Positions 29,346 to 40,522 of a DNA stretch of 63,457 nt are shown here, piece after piece. The stretch lies in contig JAHJQM010000023.1 in the NCBI GenBank assembly GCA_018819285.1, forward strand, positions 1-63,457, read 5' to 3'. The stretch is from Candidatus Omnitrophota bacterium (GTDB lineage: Bacteria > Omnitrophota > Gorgyraeia > Gorgyraeales > Gorgyraeaceae). Both the position numbers and the translations under genes were made by a program. The notes beneath the pieces are model-generated. The model was not told where the DNA came from and did not search any database. It saw only the letters and a list, made by a program, of their open reading frames with translations. Each line of letters opens with the position of its first letter. The stretch's first letter is position 1.

Positions 29346-29439
29346 GTAATTCTTTAGCCAATTTTGTCCCGCCCTTTTGGATAGCAGGCTGAAAAAATTG
29401 CTAAAAAGGCGGGGCAAAATTCAGCGGTGACAATTCATT
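29346..29439 (+). promoter_or_regulatory. Start-proximal hairpin repeat, copy 4
   Basis: CTTTAGCC-AATTTTGTCCCGCC ... GGCGGGGCAAAATT-CAGCGGTGAC-AATTCATT directly before alaS ATG. Confidence 0.65.
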
Positions 29440-32043
29440 ATGAAAGTTGATGAGATAAGGGAAAGGTTTTTGAGATTTTTTGAGGAAAAGGGCCACAGGA
29501 TTTATCCTAGCGATTCGCTTGTCCCTCGCAATGACCCGTCACTTTTGTTTACAGGAGCTGGTATGAACCAGTTTAAGGAAGAATTTTTGGGTAGGGTTAA
29601 AGGCTCTAAAAGAGCTGCTACATGCCAGAAGTGCCTCAGGACGGGAGATTTGGAAAACGTAGGTAAAACCCCTGACCATCATACGTTTTTTGAAATGCTT
29701 GGTAATTTTTCATTCGGGGATTATTTTAAGAAAGACGCTATTCTTTGGGCTTGGGAATTTCTTACAAAAGAGCTTGGGCTTAAAGAAAAAGACCTATGGG
29801 TTTCTGTTTATAAAGATGATAAAGATGCGCATGAAATATGGAGGAGCGCAGTAAAAATCCCGGAAGAGAAGATTTTAAAATTAGAAGAAAAGGAGAATTT
29901 CTGGCCGTCTAATGCGCCGAGCGATGGCCCGAATGGGCCGTGCGGGCCGTGTTCTGAGATCTTTTTTGGCGGGCCTGACGGGGTAGAGGTATGGAATCTT
30001 GTTTTTACACAATTTGACAGAAAAGGTAAAGGCATGTTGGAGCCGTTGCCTAATAAAAACATAGATACAGGAATGGGGTTGGAGAGGATTGCAAGGGTAT
30101 TACAGGGTAAAAATACAAATTTTGAGATAGATTCATTCGTTCCGATAGTTAATGAGATAATAAACCTATCCCGTTCGGCGAACGGGATAGGAGAAGGTTT
30201 TTCCGTTCGGCGAACAGAGGGGGCTCAGAAGATTAACGCAATAGCGGATCATATAAGGGCTGTTACATTCGCGATATCAGATGGGGTTTTGCCTTCAAAT
30301 GAGGAAAGAGGTTATGTGATAAGAAAACTTATAAGAAAGGCATTCTGGTATGGGCGAGGAATGAACCTTGGCAAGCCTTTTTTATACAAAGTAGTCCCTG
30401 TAATTAGCCACGTTATGAAAAAGCCTTACCCTGAACTTGTAGAACATAGGGAAAATATAAGCCAGATAGTAATGGAAGAGGAGAAAAGATTTAAAAATAC
30501 AATAGATGAAGGGATTGAGAGATTAAAAGTAATGTTAGTAGAATCCAAAAACTTAGGTATTTTATCCGGAGAGCATGTATTCAGATTGTATGATACTTAT
30601 GGGTTTCCATGGGAATTAACCCAGGAGATTGCAGAATGTGAAAATATAAAAGTAGATATTAAGGGTTTCGAAGCCCTTATGGAAAATCAGCGCTCTGCGT
30701 CAAAACAGGGCAGTAAAATCACAGGCAATATATTTAACGTTGAAGGAAATATTAATATAAAATTGCCGGATGTTTCTCTTTTTATAGAAGATAAGGAAGA
30801 TATAAGGACACGTGTGCTTCAGATAGTTTCAGATGGAAATTTAAAAAACGAAATAGAAAAGAAAGGAAAAGGAAGTATATTTTTAAAAGAAACGAATTTT
30901 TATGGCGAGAAAGGCGGCCAGGTAGGCGATAAAGGCTGGCTCTTAAAGGATGGGAAGATAACAGCTAATGTGACAAATGCTTTAGATATAGCGGGCAGGA
31001 CTCAGCATGAGATTGAAATGAAAGATGGCATTCTAAAAGCAGGGGACTGGGTTATAGCGAAAGTTGATATCGAGCGCAGACTAGACATAAGAAAAAATCA
31101 CACTGCCACGCATCTTTTGCATAATGCTTTAAGAAAGGTCTTGGGTCTGCACGTGAAGCAGGCAGGGTCTATGGTGGCTCCGGAAAAGCTGCGTTTTGAT
31201 TTTACGCATTTCAAACAAGTTACAGGCGAAGAGCTTTCCATGATAGAAGATATTGTAAATGAAAGCATAAGAAAGGATAGTGCTGTCAGGATAGATGAAT
31301 TGAGCCTGGAAGAGGCGAATAAAAGAGATGTGATTGCTCTTTTTGGAGAAAAATACGGAGATGTGGTCAGGATGGTGTCTGTAGGCGATTACTCTAGAGA
31401 GCTCTGCGGCGGGACTCATGTAGCAAGGACAGGAGAGATAGGTATGTTTAAGATTATTTCAGAATCTTCTATTGCTAGCGGAGCGAGAAGGATCGAGGCA
31501 ATTACAGATAAGTTTGCTTATGAAAAAATAAAACAGGAAAAAGGTCTGATAAAAGAGATTGCGAAAGAATTGAATGTGAGGCCAGAGGATATAGCAAAGG
31601 AAATAGAAAAACTTGCAGATAAGTTAAAACAGATGGAAAAAACCCTTGAAGTTTTTATCAATAAAAATGTCCAAGATAATGTAGCTGGTATCTTGCGGTC
31701 CATAAAGAGCATAAAAGGCGTGGATGTAGTTATTAATGAGATTAAAAATGCAGATTCTTATTTTTTAAGAAAAAATGCTGATTCAGTAAAGGATAGGCTT
31801 GTGAATGGGATATTTATGCTTGTAAGCGAGAAAAACGGAAAGGTTGCTTTGATAGTCGGGATAGGTAAATCGCTTCAGGCAGGAAAACTTGACGCAGTCG
31901 GTATTTTAAATGATATAGGAGCTGATTTTGGAATAAAAGGCGGAGGAAGGCAGGATTTTGCTCAGGCAGGCAGCCGTTCAGGCCCAAGAATTCAGGACAT
32001 ATTAAAAAAGGCAGAGGAAATAATTAAAACCAAGTTAACATAA
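29440..32043 (+). CDS. alaS: Alanyl-tRNA synthetase
   Basis: Class II AlaRS motifs; HTATHLLHNALR; CGGTHVARTGEIG. Confidence 0.98.
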   Translation: MKVDEIRERFLRFFEEKGHRIYPSDSLVPRNDPSLLFTGAGMNQFKEEFLGRVKGSKRAATCQKCLRTGDLENVGKTPDHHTFFEMLGNFSFGDYFKKDAILWAWEFLTKELGLKEKDLWVSVYKDDKDAHEIWRSAVKIPEEKILKLEEKENFWPSNAPSDGPNGPCGPCSEIFFGGPDGVEVWNLVFTQFDRKGKGMLEPLPNKNIDTGMGLERIARVLQGKNTNFEIDSFVPIVNEIINLSRSANGIGEGFSVRRTEGAQKINAIADHIRAVTFAISDGVLPSNEERGYVIRKLIRKAFWYGRGMNLGKPFLYKVVPVISHVMKKPYPELVEHRENISQIVMEEEKRFKNTIDEGIERLKVMLVESKNLGILSGEHVFRLYDTYGFPWELTQEIAECENIKVDIKGFEALMENQRSASKQGSKITGNIFNVEGNINIKLPDVSLFIEDKEDIRTRVLQIVSDGNLKNEIEKKGKGSIFLKETNFYGEKGGQVGDKGWLLKDGKITANVTNALDIAGRTQHEIEMKDGILKAGDWVIAKVDIERRLDIRKNHTATHLLHNALRKVLGLHVKQAGSMVAPEKLRFDFTHFKQVTGEELSMIEDIVNESIRKDSAVRIDELSLEEANKRDVIALFGEKYGDVVRMVSVGDYSRELCGGTHVARTGEIGMFKIISESSIASGARRIEAITDKFAYEKIKQEKGLIKEIAKELNVRPEDIAKEIEKLADKLKQMEKTLEVFINKNVQDNVAGILRSIKSIKGVDVVINEIKNADSYFLRKNADSVKDRLVNGIFMLVSEKNGKVALIVGIGKSLQAGKLDAVGILNDIGADFGIKGGGRQDFAQAGSRSGPRIQDILKKAEEIIKTKLT

Positions 32044-32044
32044 C

Positions 32045-32079
32045 AAGTTTACAAACTGACATTGTCAGAGTGTCAACTT
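32045..32079. repeat. Stop-proximal palindrome family copy
   Basis: AAGTTTACAAACTGACATTGTCAGAGTGTCAACTT after the alaS stop. Confidence 0.8.
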
Positions 32080-32110
32080 TGATAAATAAAAATAAAACCA
32101 AGAGGTAGGT

Positions 32111-33337
32111 ATGAAAATTTTAAAATTATCATCCAAAGAAATGCAGAAACTTTTCGAACGTTATTATACGAATAAAAGACACATTGAAGAAAAGGTCAGG
32201 AGAATCATAGATGATGTCAGGAACGAAGGAGACAAAGCTGTTTTAAAATACACAAAACGTTTTGATAAAGTAAAATTTACCTCCAAAGATTTAAAAGTTA
32301 GCGTAAATGAGACAAACGGTTCTTTTCAGAACATAGATACAGCTTTTATTACAAGCCTTAAAAATATTATTGAGAATATACAGAGGTATTATAAAAAAGA
32401 ATTGCCGAAGTCCTGGAAGATAAAATACGATGACGGCGCAGAACTTGGCGAAATATTCAGGCCTATTGAAAAGGTAGGGATATATATTCCGGCTGGCACA
32501 GTGCCTCTTGTTTCAAGCGTTTACATGAGCGTAGTACCTGCAAAGATGGCAGGGGTTAAAAAGATAATTCTTACTACGCCCCCTAATAAATATGGCAATG
32601 TGGATCCTCACATATTGGCAGTTGCTAATCTTTTAAAAGTAGATGAGGTTTATAAAGTAGGGGGCGCTCAGGCAATAGCAGCCCTAGCGTTTGGCACAAA
32701 GACTATACCAAAGGTGGACAAGATAGTAGGCCCTGGAAATGAATATGTTACCGAAGCAAAGAGACAGGTATTTGGCTTTGTAGATATAGATATGCTGGCA
32801 GGGCCAAGCGAAGTCGTTATACTTGCAAATCATTTTTCAGATAAATCTTATGTCGTGCAAGATCTAATGGCTCAGGCAGAACATGTTAAGGGCCTGGCGG
32901 TGCTAGTGACTACGTCTAAGAAGTTTGCAAAGGCAATGAAAAATGAAGATATAAAAGGATATATAGTCCTGACAAGAAATATTGACCAGGCAGTAGAAGT
33001 TATAAATAGAATAGCGCCGGAACATCTCGAGATATTAGTCAAGAGGCCTAACAGGATAATGAAGAGAATACAGAACGCAGGTGCAATATTTACAGGGCCA
33101 TATTCGCCGGTCTGCATAGGCGACTATGTTGCAGGGCCGAGCCATATATTGCCCACAGGCGGGACTGCGAGATTTTTTTCAGGGCTTGGCGCAAGGTCAT
33201 TCTTGAAGAGCATTCATACTATCTCGTATTCTAAAAAAGCGCTTGAAAAAGAAAAGGTCGCTATTGAAAAAATGACGAAGATAGAAGGTTTGCAGAAACA
33301 TTTAGAATCTTTTAAAGTCAGATTTAAGCAACCATAA
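32111..33337 (+). CDS. hisD: Histidinol dehydrogenase
   Basis: [49 protein letters not shown]. Confidence 0.97.
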   Translation: MKILKLSSKEMQKLFERYYTNKRHIEEKVRRIIDDVRNEGDKAVLKYTKRFDKVKFTSKDLKVSVNETNGSFQNIDTAFITSLKNIIENIQRYYKKELPKSWKIKYDDGAELGEIFRPIEKVGIYIPAGTVPLVSSVYMSVVPAKMAGVKKIILTTPPNKYGNVDPHILAVANLLKVDEVYKVGGAQAIAALAFGTKTIPKVDKIVGPGNEYVTEAKRQVFGFVDIDMLAGPSEVVILANHFSDKSYVVQDLMAQAEHVKGLAVLVTTSKKFAKAMKNEDIKGYIVLTRNIDQAVEVINRIAPEHLEILVKRPNRIMKRIQNAGAIFTGPYSPVCIGDYVAGPSHILPTGGTARFFSGLGARSFLKSIHTISYSKKALEKEKVAIEKMTKIEGLQKHLESFKVRFKQP

Positions 33338-33388
33338 AAAAACTCCATAGATTGCCTTTGGCAACCTGCGGAGCCGAGAAAGGTTAAT

Positions 33389-34015
33389 ATGAAAAAAAGA
33401 GCTGCGAAAGTAGCAAGGAAAACAAAAGAGACTGATATAGTTGTGAGTTTAACAATAGACGGAAAGGGTAATGCTGAAATCAAAACAGGCATAGGTTTCC
33501 TTGATCATATGCTTACGCTTTTTGCAAAACATGGTTTTTTTGATTTAGGCGTAACTGCTCAAGGCGACATGGATGTAGATATTCACCATACTAATGAGGA
33601 TATAGGCATTACGCTTGGAAGCGCATTTAAGAAGGCGTTGGGAAATAAAAAGGGTATAAAGAGATTCGGAGATAGTTTTGTCCCTATGGATGGTTGTCTT
33701 GTAAGGGTGGTTAGCGATATAAGCAATAGACCGTCTCTGCATACACACTATAAGACAAAGCGCAATATAGAAAATCTATTGGCTAATCTAGCAATAGGGG
33801 ACAGTGTAAAATATTCTTTTGTGAACATGGAACAGTTTATGCAGGCGTTTGTCATCAACGCAGGTATTAACATGCACATAGAGATTCTTGCGTTTGACAA
33901 GGATTTACATCATTTGATAGAGGCTATTTTTAAGGCAATGGGCCGTAGCCTTGATGAAGCAACGCAGATAGACATTAGATCCAAATCTATACCGTCTACT
34001 AAAGGCAAACTGTAA
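33389..34015 (+). CDS. hisB: Imidazoleglycerol-phosphate dehydratase
   Basis: TGIGFLDHMLTLFAKHG; DVDIHHTNEDIGITLG. Confidence 0.97.
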   Translation: MKKRAAKVARKTKETDIVVSLTIDGKGNAEIKTGIGFLDHMLTLFAKHGFFDLGVTAQGDMDVDIHHTNEDIGITLGSAFKKALGNKKGIKRFGDSFVPMDGCLVRVVSDISNRPSLHTHYKTKRNIENLLANLAIGDSVKYSFVNMEQFMQAFVINAGINMHIEILAFDKDLHHLIEAIFKAMGRSLDEATQIDIRSKSIPSTKGKL

Positions 34016-34073
34016 AGCTAAACAACTTTACAAAAGTAACTCTGTCGGTTTTGTAAAGTTGTTGGAATGTAAA

Positions 34074-34688
34074 ATGATAGTTATTATAGACTATGGGATG
34101 GGGAATTTAAGGAGCGTTCAGAAGGCGTTTGAGAAATTCTGTTCAAATGTTATTGTGAGTTCGTCTGCAGAGGATATACTTAAGGCTGATAAAATAATTC
34201 TACCTGGCGTAGGAGCTTTTAAGGTCGCAATGGATGAATTGAAAAAAAGAGGTTTGATAAAACCGATAAAAGATTCTATAGAAAAAGGTAAGCCTTTTTT
34301 GGGCATATGCCTAGGACTTCAGCTTTTATTTTCTGAAAGCGAAGAAGGCGGCAAGATAAGAGGCTTGGATGTCGTAGAGGGTAAAGTTAAAAGATTTAAA
34401 GAAAAGAATGGGTTAAAGATACCGCATATGGGGTGGAATAGAATTAGCCTAAAATTTAAAAGTTCAAAGTTAAAAGTTATAGATGGAGTGGAAGACGGAA
34501 GTTATATGTATTTTGTGCATTCGTATTATGCGGCGCCGAAAGATAAGAATGTGATTTTATGCGAGACAGATTATGGAGTGGGTTTTGCTTCAGGAGTACA
34601 TAAAGACAATGTGTATGGATTTCAATTTCATCCTGAAAAAAGTCAGTCTGCGGGGTTAAAAATTATAGAGAACTTTGTAAAATTATAA
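34074..34688 (+). CDS. hisH: Imidazole glycerol phosphate synthase subunit HisH
   Basis: MIVIIDYGMGNLRSV; LGICLGLQLLF; GFQFHPEKSQ. Confidence 0.96.
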   Translation: MIVIIDYGMGNLRSVQKAFEKFCSNVIVSSSAEDILKADKIILPGVGAFKVAMDELKKRGLIKPIKDSIEKGKPFLGICLGLQLLFSESEEGGKIRGLDVVEGKVKRFKEKNGLKIPHMGWNRISLKFKSSKLKVIDGVEDGSYMYFVHSYYAAPKDKNVILCETDYGVGFASGVHKDNVYGFQFHPEKSQSAGLKIIENFVKL

Positions 34689-34736
34689 CATCGCGCCGTC
34701 TACGCGACGAAAAATTCAAAGGAGGACAATACATTT

Positions 34737-35456
34737 ATGATGATTATTCCAGCTATAGATATTATTGGCGGTAAGGTTGTAAGGCTAGAAAAGGGAGATT
34801 TTAATAAGGAAAAGATCTATTCAGACGATCCTCTTGAGATTGCAAAATATTGGGAGAAAAGAGGAGCGGAATTTTTACACATAGTTGATTTAGATGGCGC
34901 AAGAGAAGGGAAGATGAAAAACCAAGACATAATAACCAAGATTATAGAAAATATAAGAACGCCATGCGAAGTAGGCGGAGGCATCAGGGATAAAGGCGAT
35001 GTAGAGTATTTTTTAAATAGCGGAGCAAGACGCGTGATATTAAGCACTAGGGCTTTTGAGGATCCAAGGTATTTAGAAGGATTGATCGGAGAATTTAGAG
35101 AAAAAATAGTGGTAGGTATAGATTTTTCTGGAAATGAGGTTGTGAAAAAAGGTTGGCAGGAAACAACAAATCTGAGCCCGATGTTTATTGTTCTGGAGAT
35201 GCAAAAAATAGGAGTTAAGACTATAGTGGTGACTGATATGGACGTGGACGGGACATTGAAAGGCCCGAAAATAGAGAGACTAAAACAAATTCTTAATGCT
35301 GTACACATCTCTGTTATAGTTTCTGGCGGTATTTCTTCCCTGAAAGATATAAAAAAATTGAAAGAGATTAAAAATTTTAATTTGGAAGGCGTTATTATCG
35401 GTAAGGCATTATATGAAGGCAAGATCAATTTACAGGAAGCTATGGAACTATGTTAA
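34737..35456 (+). CDS. hisA: ProFAR isomerase
   Basis: [28 protein letters not shown]. Confidence 0.97.
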   Translation: MMIIPAIDIIGGKVVRLEKGDFNKEKIYSDDPLEIAKYWEKRGAEFLHIVDLDGAREGKMKNQDIITKIIENIRTPCEVGGGIRDKGDVEYFLNSGARRVILSTRAFEDPRYLEGLIGEFREKIVVGIDFSGNEVVKKGWQETTNLSPMFIVLEMQKIGVKTIVVTDMDVDGTLKGPKIERLKQILNAVHISVIVSGGISSLKDIKKLKEIKNFNLEGVIIGKALYEGKINLQEAMELC

Positions 35457-36208
35457 CTAAACGCATAATCCCGTGTTTAGATGTAAAGGACGGCAGGGTT
35501 GTCAAGGGGGTCAAATTTCTGAATCTCAGGGACGCAGGAGATCCTGTTGAGGTCGCCCAGTTTTATGACAGAGAAAAGGCGGATGAGATCGTCTTTTTAG
35601 ATATTACAGCCAGTTTTGAAAAAAGAAATATAATGCTGGATGTTGTAAAAAAGACCGCAGAGACTGTTTTTATGCCTTTAACCGTAGGCGGAGGCATAAG
35701 AAATTTAGAAGATATAAGGCAGTTATTAAAAGCAGGCGCTGACAAGGTTTCTATAAATACAGCTGCTGTAAAAAATGCTAATCTTGTAAAAAAAGCCAGC
35801 GAAAAATTCGGCAGTCAGTGCATTGTGGTTGCGATAGACGCTAAAAGAAGCTCTAAAGACAGGTGGGAAGTTTATGTACATGGCGGCAGAACTCCAACAG
35901 GTATTGATGCTATGAAATGGGGTAAGATTGTGCAAAAAATGGGCGCCGGAGAGATTCTTCTTACAAGCATGGATATGGATGGGACAAAAAACGGCTATGA
36001 CATAGAACTTATAAAGAAATTTTCAGAAAGCTTAAACATCCCTGTAATAGCTTCGGGCGGCGCAGGAAACATGGAGCACATATGCGAAGCGTTTACAAAA
36101 GGCAAGGCAGACGCAGCTTTAGCAGCGTCTATTTTTCATTATAAAGAATATTCAATCAGAGAGGTTAAAGAGTATCTGAATAAAAGAAAGGTAAGAGTGA
36201 GGATTTAA
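35450..36208 (+). CDS. hisF: Imidazole glycerol phosphate synthase subunit HisF
   Basis: [38 protein letters not shown]. Confidence 0.97.
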   Translation: MLTKRIIPCLDVKDGRVVKGVKFLNLRDAGDPVEVAQFYDREKADEIVFLDITASFEKRNIMLDVVKKTAETVFMPLTVGGGIRNLEDIRQLLKAGADKVSINTAAVKNANLVKKASEKFGSQCIVVAIDAKRSSKDRWEVYVHGGRTPTGIDAMKWGKIVQKMGAGEILLTSMDMDGTKNGYDIELIKKFSESLNIPVIASGGAGNMEHICEAFTKGKADAALAASIFHYKEYSIREVKEYLNKRKVRVRI

Positions 36209-36243
36209 TAAAGGCGAAGTTGGACCTAAATGAAAGGCATGTA

Positions 36244-36579
36244 ATGAAACAAGAAAAATTCAAGATTAATAATTTGAAGTATGATAAGGCTGGATTAATG
36301 CCAGCTATAGTGCAGGATTATAAGACCGGAGAAGTTTTGATGATGGCTTATATGAATAAAGATTCTCTCAAGAAGACATTGAAAATTAAAAAGACATGTT
36401 TCTGGTCGAGATCCAGGCAAAGATACTGGATAAAAGGAGAGACTTCAGGGAATTTCCAGGTTGTGAAAGCTATTTATTATGATTGCGACATGGACACCCT
36501 TCTTATAAAAGTAAGACAATTAGGAGATGGTGTCGCGTGTCATACGGGAAACAGGAGTTGTTTTTATAGAAAAGTATAA
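36244..36579 (+). CDS. hisI: Phosphoribosyl-AMP cyclohydrolase (no HisE domain)
   Basis: [46 protein letters not shown]. Confidence 0.95.
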   Translation: MKQEKFKINNLKYDKAGLMPAIVQDYKTGEVLMMAYMNKDSLKKTLKIKKTCFWSRSRQRYWIKGETSGNFQVVKAIYYDCDMDTLLIKVRQLGDGVACHTGNRSCFYRKV

Positions 36580-36580
36580 T

Positions 36581-38086
36581 ATGTATTATCCATCCAAACA
36601 AGAATTCATAAAGCTGGCTAAAAAGGCAAATGTAATCCCTGTCTATAAAGAAATTTTGGCAGATACATTAACCCCTGTTTCCGTCTTTCAAAAAATAGGC
36701 AAGGGGTATTCATATTTATTGGAGTCTGTTGAAGGCCAGGAAAAGATAGCGAGGTTTTCATTTATAGGCCTAGAGCCTTCTATAATATTAAAGAGCAAGG
36801 CGAATTCAATTGAGATGAATAAGGGCGGAAAAATTAAAAGATATCTTGCGGATGAGCCATTGAAAGAAATTGAAAATATAATGAATGATTTTAAAGCGGC
36901 TGAGACAAAGGGCCTTCCCAGGTTTTCCGGAGGGCTGGTAGGATATATGGGATATGATATGGTGAGATTTTTTGAGGACCTGCCTGATAAAAATCCTGAT
37001 GATTTGCAAGTTCCTGATTCTGTATTTATGATGGCGGACAGCCTAGTGATATTCGATCATTCAACGCACAAGGTTAAGATAGTGGTAAACGCGTATTTGG
37101 CTCAAGGCTCAACGCTCAAGGCTCGAAAGGTATACGAAAAAGCAATAGAAAAGATAGAAAAGATTATAAAGAAACTAGATAAGCCTGAAAAAAAACTAAA
37201 GGCATCCCTCGACTTCGCTCTGGATGAGAAAATAAAAAGTAAGAGGCACAAGATAAAATCAAATTTTACAAAAAAAGAATTTGAAGGCTTGGTTAAAAAA
37301 GCAAAGGAATATATAAAGGCCGGAGACATAATACAGGTTGTGCCGTCGCAGAGGTTTCACACAAAGCTCGACTGCGAGCCGTTTGATGTTTACCGTTCGC
37401 TTAGATCTTTAAATCCGTCGCCTTATATGTATTATCTGAATTTTAACGATCTAAAGATCGTAGGCTCGTCTCCGGAGCTTTTGGTTAGGTGCGAAAACGG
37501 AATAGTTGAGACCAGGCCTATAGCAGGCACAAGGCCGAGAGGCAGGAATGACGCCGAGGATAAAAAACTGGAAAAAGAGCTTTTAGCTGACGTAAAGGAA
37601 AGGGCAGAACATGTAATGTTGGTGGACCTTGGCAGGAATGACATAGGAAGGGTTTGTAAACCGGGCAGCGTGCACGTAACAGATTTTATGTTTATAGAGA
37701 GATATTCTCACGTCATGCATATTGTGAGTAATTGCAGGGGCATTCTTGATAAAAATAAGAATGCATTCGATGTCTTAAGGGCGTGTTTTCCAGCAGGAAC
37801 TGTATCAGGCGCTCCCAAGGTAAGGGCTATGGAGATAATAGACGAACTTGAGAATACAAAAAGAAGTTATTACGCAGGGGCCGTAGGATATTTTAGTTTT
37901 TCTGGGAATATGGACACTTGCATAACCATAAGGACTATGCTTGTTAAAGGAAGAGACGCTTTTATACAGGCAGGCGGAGGCATCGTAGCTGATTCTATCC
38001 CGTCCAGGGAATATCAGGAGACAGTGAATAAAGCAAAAGCAATGGTCAAGGCGATAGAAATCGCAGAAAGAGGATTGGCAAGTTGA
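36581..38086 (+). CDS. trpE: Anthranilate synthase component I
   Basis: MYYPSKQEF..; VVPSQRF; PFAG-like [18 protein letters not shown]; start 36581 preferred. Confidence 0.96.
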   Translation: MYYPSKQEFIKLAKKANVIPVYKEILADTLTPVSVFQKIGKGYSYLLESVEGQEKIARFSFIGLEPSIILKSKANSIEMNKGGKIKRYLADEPLKEIENIMNDFKAAETKGLPRFSGGLVGYMGYDMVRFFEDLPDKNPDDLQVPDSVFMMADSLVIFDHSTHKVKIVVNAYLAQGSTLKARKVYEKAIEKIEKIIKKLDKPEKKLKASLDFALDEKIKSKRHKIKSNFTKKEFEGLVKKAKEYIKAGDIIQVVPSQRFHTKLDCEPFDVYRSLRSLNPSPYMYYLNFNDLKIVGSSPELLVRCENGIVETRPIAGTRPRGRNDAEDKKLEKELLADVKERAEHVMLVDLGRNDIGRVCKPGSVHVTDFMFIERYSHVMHIVSNCRGILDKNKNAFDVLRACFPAGTVSGAPKVRAMEIIDELENTKRSYYAGAVGYFSFSGNMDTCITIRTMLVKGRDAFIQAGGGIVADSIPSREYQETVNKAKAMVKAIEIAERGLAS

Positions 38087-38114
38087 CACTCTAACATTGT
38101 CAGAGTGTCAACTT
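38080..38114. repeat. Stop-proximal palindrome family copy
   Basis: AAGTTGACACTCTAACATTGTCAGAGTGTCAACTT; contains the trpE stop codon. Confidence 0.85.
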
Positions 38115-38131
38115 AGAATTTGAGGTGTTGA

Positions 38132-38695
38132 ATGATTTTAATGATAGATAATTATGATTCATTTACCTATAATCTGGTTCAGTATTTGTCTGAACTTGGG
38201 GAAAAGTTAACTGTATATAGAAACGATAAGATAGGTATTGAAGAGATAAAAATATTAAAGCCGAATCATATTGTAATCTCTCCTGGCCCAGGAAGGCCAA
38301 ACGAGGCGGGTATTTCAGAAAAGGTTATAAAAGAGTTTGGAGCTAGGATTCCATTGTTGGGAGTTTGTCTCGGGCACCAGGCAATAGGAGAGGCTTTTGG
38401 AGGAAAGATTATCCAAGCAGATAAGCTTATGCATGGCAAGACTTCTTTGATATACCATAACGCCAATCCTATCTTTAAAGGTTTATCTAATCCATTCGAA
38501 GCTACTAGGTATCATTCGTTGATAGTTGAGAAAAAATCTTTGCCGGATGCATTGCAGATTATGGCATGGACAAAGGATAACGAAATAATGGGACTTGCGC
38601 ATAAAAAATTTCCAATATGGGGAGTTCAGTTTCATCCTGAATCGATATTGACTAAAGAAGGAAAACAATTATTAAAGAATTTTATTAATTTATAA
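38132..38695 (+). CDS. trpG: Anthranilate synthase component II
   Basis: [35 protein letters not shown]. Confidence 0.96.
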   Translation: MILMIDNYDSFTYNLVQYLSELGEKLTVYRNDKIGIEEIKILKPNHIVISPGPGRPNEAGISEKVIKEFGARIPLLGVCLGHQAIGEAFGGKIIQADKLMHGKTSLIYHNANPIFKGLSNPFEATRYHSLIVEKKSLPDALQIMAWTKDNEIMGLAHKKFPIWGVQFHPESILTKEGKQLLKNFINL

Positions 38696-38706
38696 GAGAG
38701 GTTTGT

Positions 38707-39717
38707 ATGATAAAAGAAGCTATTGGGAAAGCAGTAGATGGGCTTGATCTGACGCGAGATGAGATGATTTCCTGTATGAATGAGATAATGACCGGAGTGG
38801 CCACTCAGGCGCAGGTAGGAAGTTTTATCACAGCGCTTAGAATTAAAGGTGAAACAGTAGAAGAAATTACAGGCGCTGCTATTGTTATGCGGGAGAAAGC
38901 AACAAAAATTGACATAAGTAGCGATTTAATAGATACCTGCGGGACAGGAGGGAGCAAGACAAATACCTTTAATATATCGACAACAGTTGCTTTCGTGGTA
39001 AGCGGGGCTGGGTTAAAAGTGGCTAAGCACGGAAATCGCGGGGTCTCTAGCGTTTGCGGAAGTGCAGATGTTATAAAGGCGCTTGGGATAAATATTGATA
39101 TATCGCCTGAAAAAGTTAAGGAATGCATAGAAAAGATAGGCATAGGTTTTTTATATGCACCACTTTTTCATAATGCAATGAAATTTGCAATAGGTCCCAG
39201 GAGAGAGATAGGAATAAGAACGATATTCAATATACTCGGGCCTCTTACGAATCCTGCAAATGCTACGGGCCAGGTTTTAGGCGTATACGAAGAAGACCTT
39301 ACGGATAAGCTTGCAAACGTGCTTAATAATCTGGGTGTTAAAAGGGCGTTTGTAGTGCATGGAATGGATACTTTGGATGAAATAACTATAACAGGCGAAA
39401 CAAAAGTTAGCGAGCTGAATAATAAAAAGGTAAAAGGGTATTATATAAAGCCTCAGGATTTCGGCATGAAGAAAGCGGAACTTTTAGACATAAAAGGCGG
39501 GACCGTGGAAGAAAACGCGAGCATTGTGAAAAAGGTCATTGAAGGAGAAAAAGGCCCGAGACAGGACGTGGTATTATTAAACGCTTCTGCTGCGTTGATT
39601 GCCGGAGGCATGGCAAAGGATTTTAAAGATGGCATTGAAAGAGCTAGGGTGTCAATTGAATCAGGAAAGGCGAAAGAAAAGCTAGAGAAACTCATAGAGT
39701 TCACGAATAAATCATGA
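38707..39717 (+). CDS. trpD: Anthranilate phosphoribosyltransferase
   Basis: [31 protein letters not shown]. Confidence 0.97.
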   Translation: MIKEAIGKAVDGLDLTRDEMISCMNEIMTGVATQAQVGSFITALRIKGETVEEITGAAIVMREKATKIDISSDLIDTCGTGGSKTNTFNISTTVAFVVSGAGLKVAKHGNRGVSSVCGSADVIKALGINIDISPEKVKECIEKIGIGFLYAPLFHNAMKFAIGPRREIGIRTIFNILGPLTNPANATGQVLGVYEEDLTDKLANVLNNLGVKRAFVVHGMDTLDEITITGETKVSELNNKKVKGYYIKPQDFGMKKAELLDIKGGTVEENASIVKKVIEGEKGPRQDVVLLNASAALIAGGMAKDFKDGIERARVSIESGKAKEKLEKLIEFTNKS

Positions 39718-39739
39718 GTTCAGAGGAGAGCGTGTCATC

Positions 39740-40522
39740 TTGAAAAATTTTTTGCAGGATATAGTTACATTAAAGAGAAAAGAAGTCGATGCACTGAAAT
39801 CCAAAAGGGTCATAACAGAGTTTGTTGATTCAAAGCGCCTATTAAAAGGCATACGGCCATTTAAAGAAGCCATCTCCAGCGGGGAAGGTCTGAACCTTAT
39901 TGCAGAGATAAAAAAGAAAGCCCCGTCTTTTAAAAGAAATTTTTTCAGAAAATTAGACGTAACCACCATAGCAAATATATATAAGGCAGAAGGAGCTAAA
40001 GCTATATCAGTCCTCACAGATAAGAAGTTTTTTAGCGGGAATATCCTGCATATAAATGAAGTGAAGCGCACCGTAGATATCCCTGTCTTGAGAAAAGATT
40101 TTATAATAGACGAATATCAGGTTTACGAGTCCCGTTATTTCGGAGCAGACGCAATACTATTGATTGCTAGGATTTTATCAGTAGACCAGATAAAGAGTTT
40201 TATGCATCTTGCGAAAAAGATTAACATGGATACTATTGTTGAGATTCACGATGAATTTGATCTTGAAAAAGCCTTACTGAGCGGCGCAGATATAATAGGA
40301 GTTAATAATAGAAATCTGGAGACATTCATGATATCGATGGATATTGTTAGCAGGCTTATTCCTAAAATCCCTAAAGAAATTATAACAATTAGCGAAAGCG
40401 GGATATCCAGCAATGAAGATATCTCTAGGATCAGAAAGGCCGGGGTGAATGCTGTTCTAATAGGCGGGGCGTTTCTGGGAGCAGATGATATTGCAGGAAA
40501 GATAAGGGAAATCATGCAATGA
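39740..40522 (+). CDS. trpC: Indole-3-glycerol-phosphate synthase
   Basis: LIAEIKKKAPS; VLTDKKFFSGN; VLRKDFIIDEYQVYE; ITISESGI. Confidence 0.97.
   Translation: MKNFLQDIVTLKRKEVDALKSKRVITEFVDSKRLLKGIRPFKEAISSGEGLNLIAEIKKKAPSFKRNFFRKLDVTTIANIYKAEGAKAISVLTDKKFFSGNILHINEVKRTVDIPVLRKDFIIDEYQVYESRYFGADAILLIARILSVDQIKSFMHLAKKINMDTIVEIHDEFDLEKALLSGADIIGVNNRNLETFMISMDIVSRLIPKIPKEIITISESGISSNEDISRIRKAGVNAVLIGGAFLGADDIAGKIREIMQ

Noticed and set aside
34690-34736. Fifth copy of the start-proximal hairpin before hisA
   Set aside because: Only the 3' part (AAAATTCAAAGGAGGACAATACATTT) resembles it and the 5' CCTTA arm is missing; at best a remnant
34817-35428. Long minus-strand ORFs opposite hisA and others (e.g. 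21583..22209, 56938..57615)
   Set aside because: Antisense shadows of well-supported plus-strand genes; Ser/Ile/Leu-rich composition with no family resemblance
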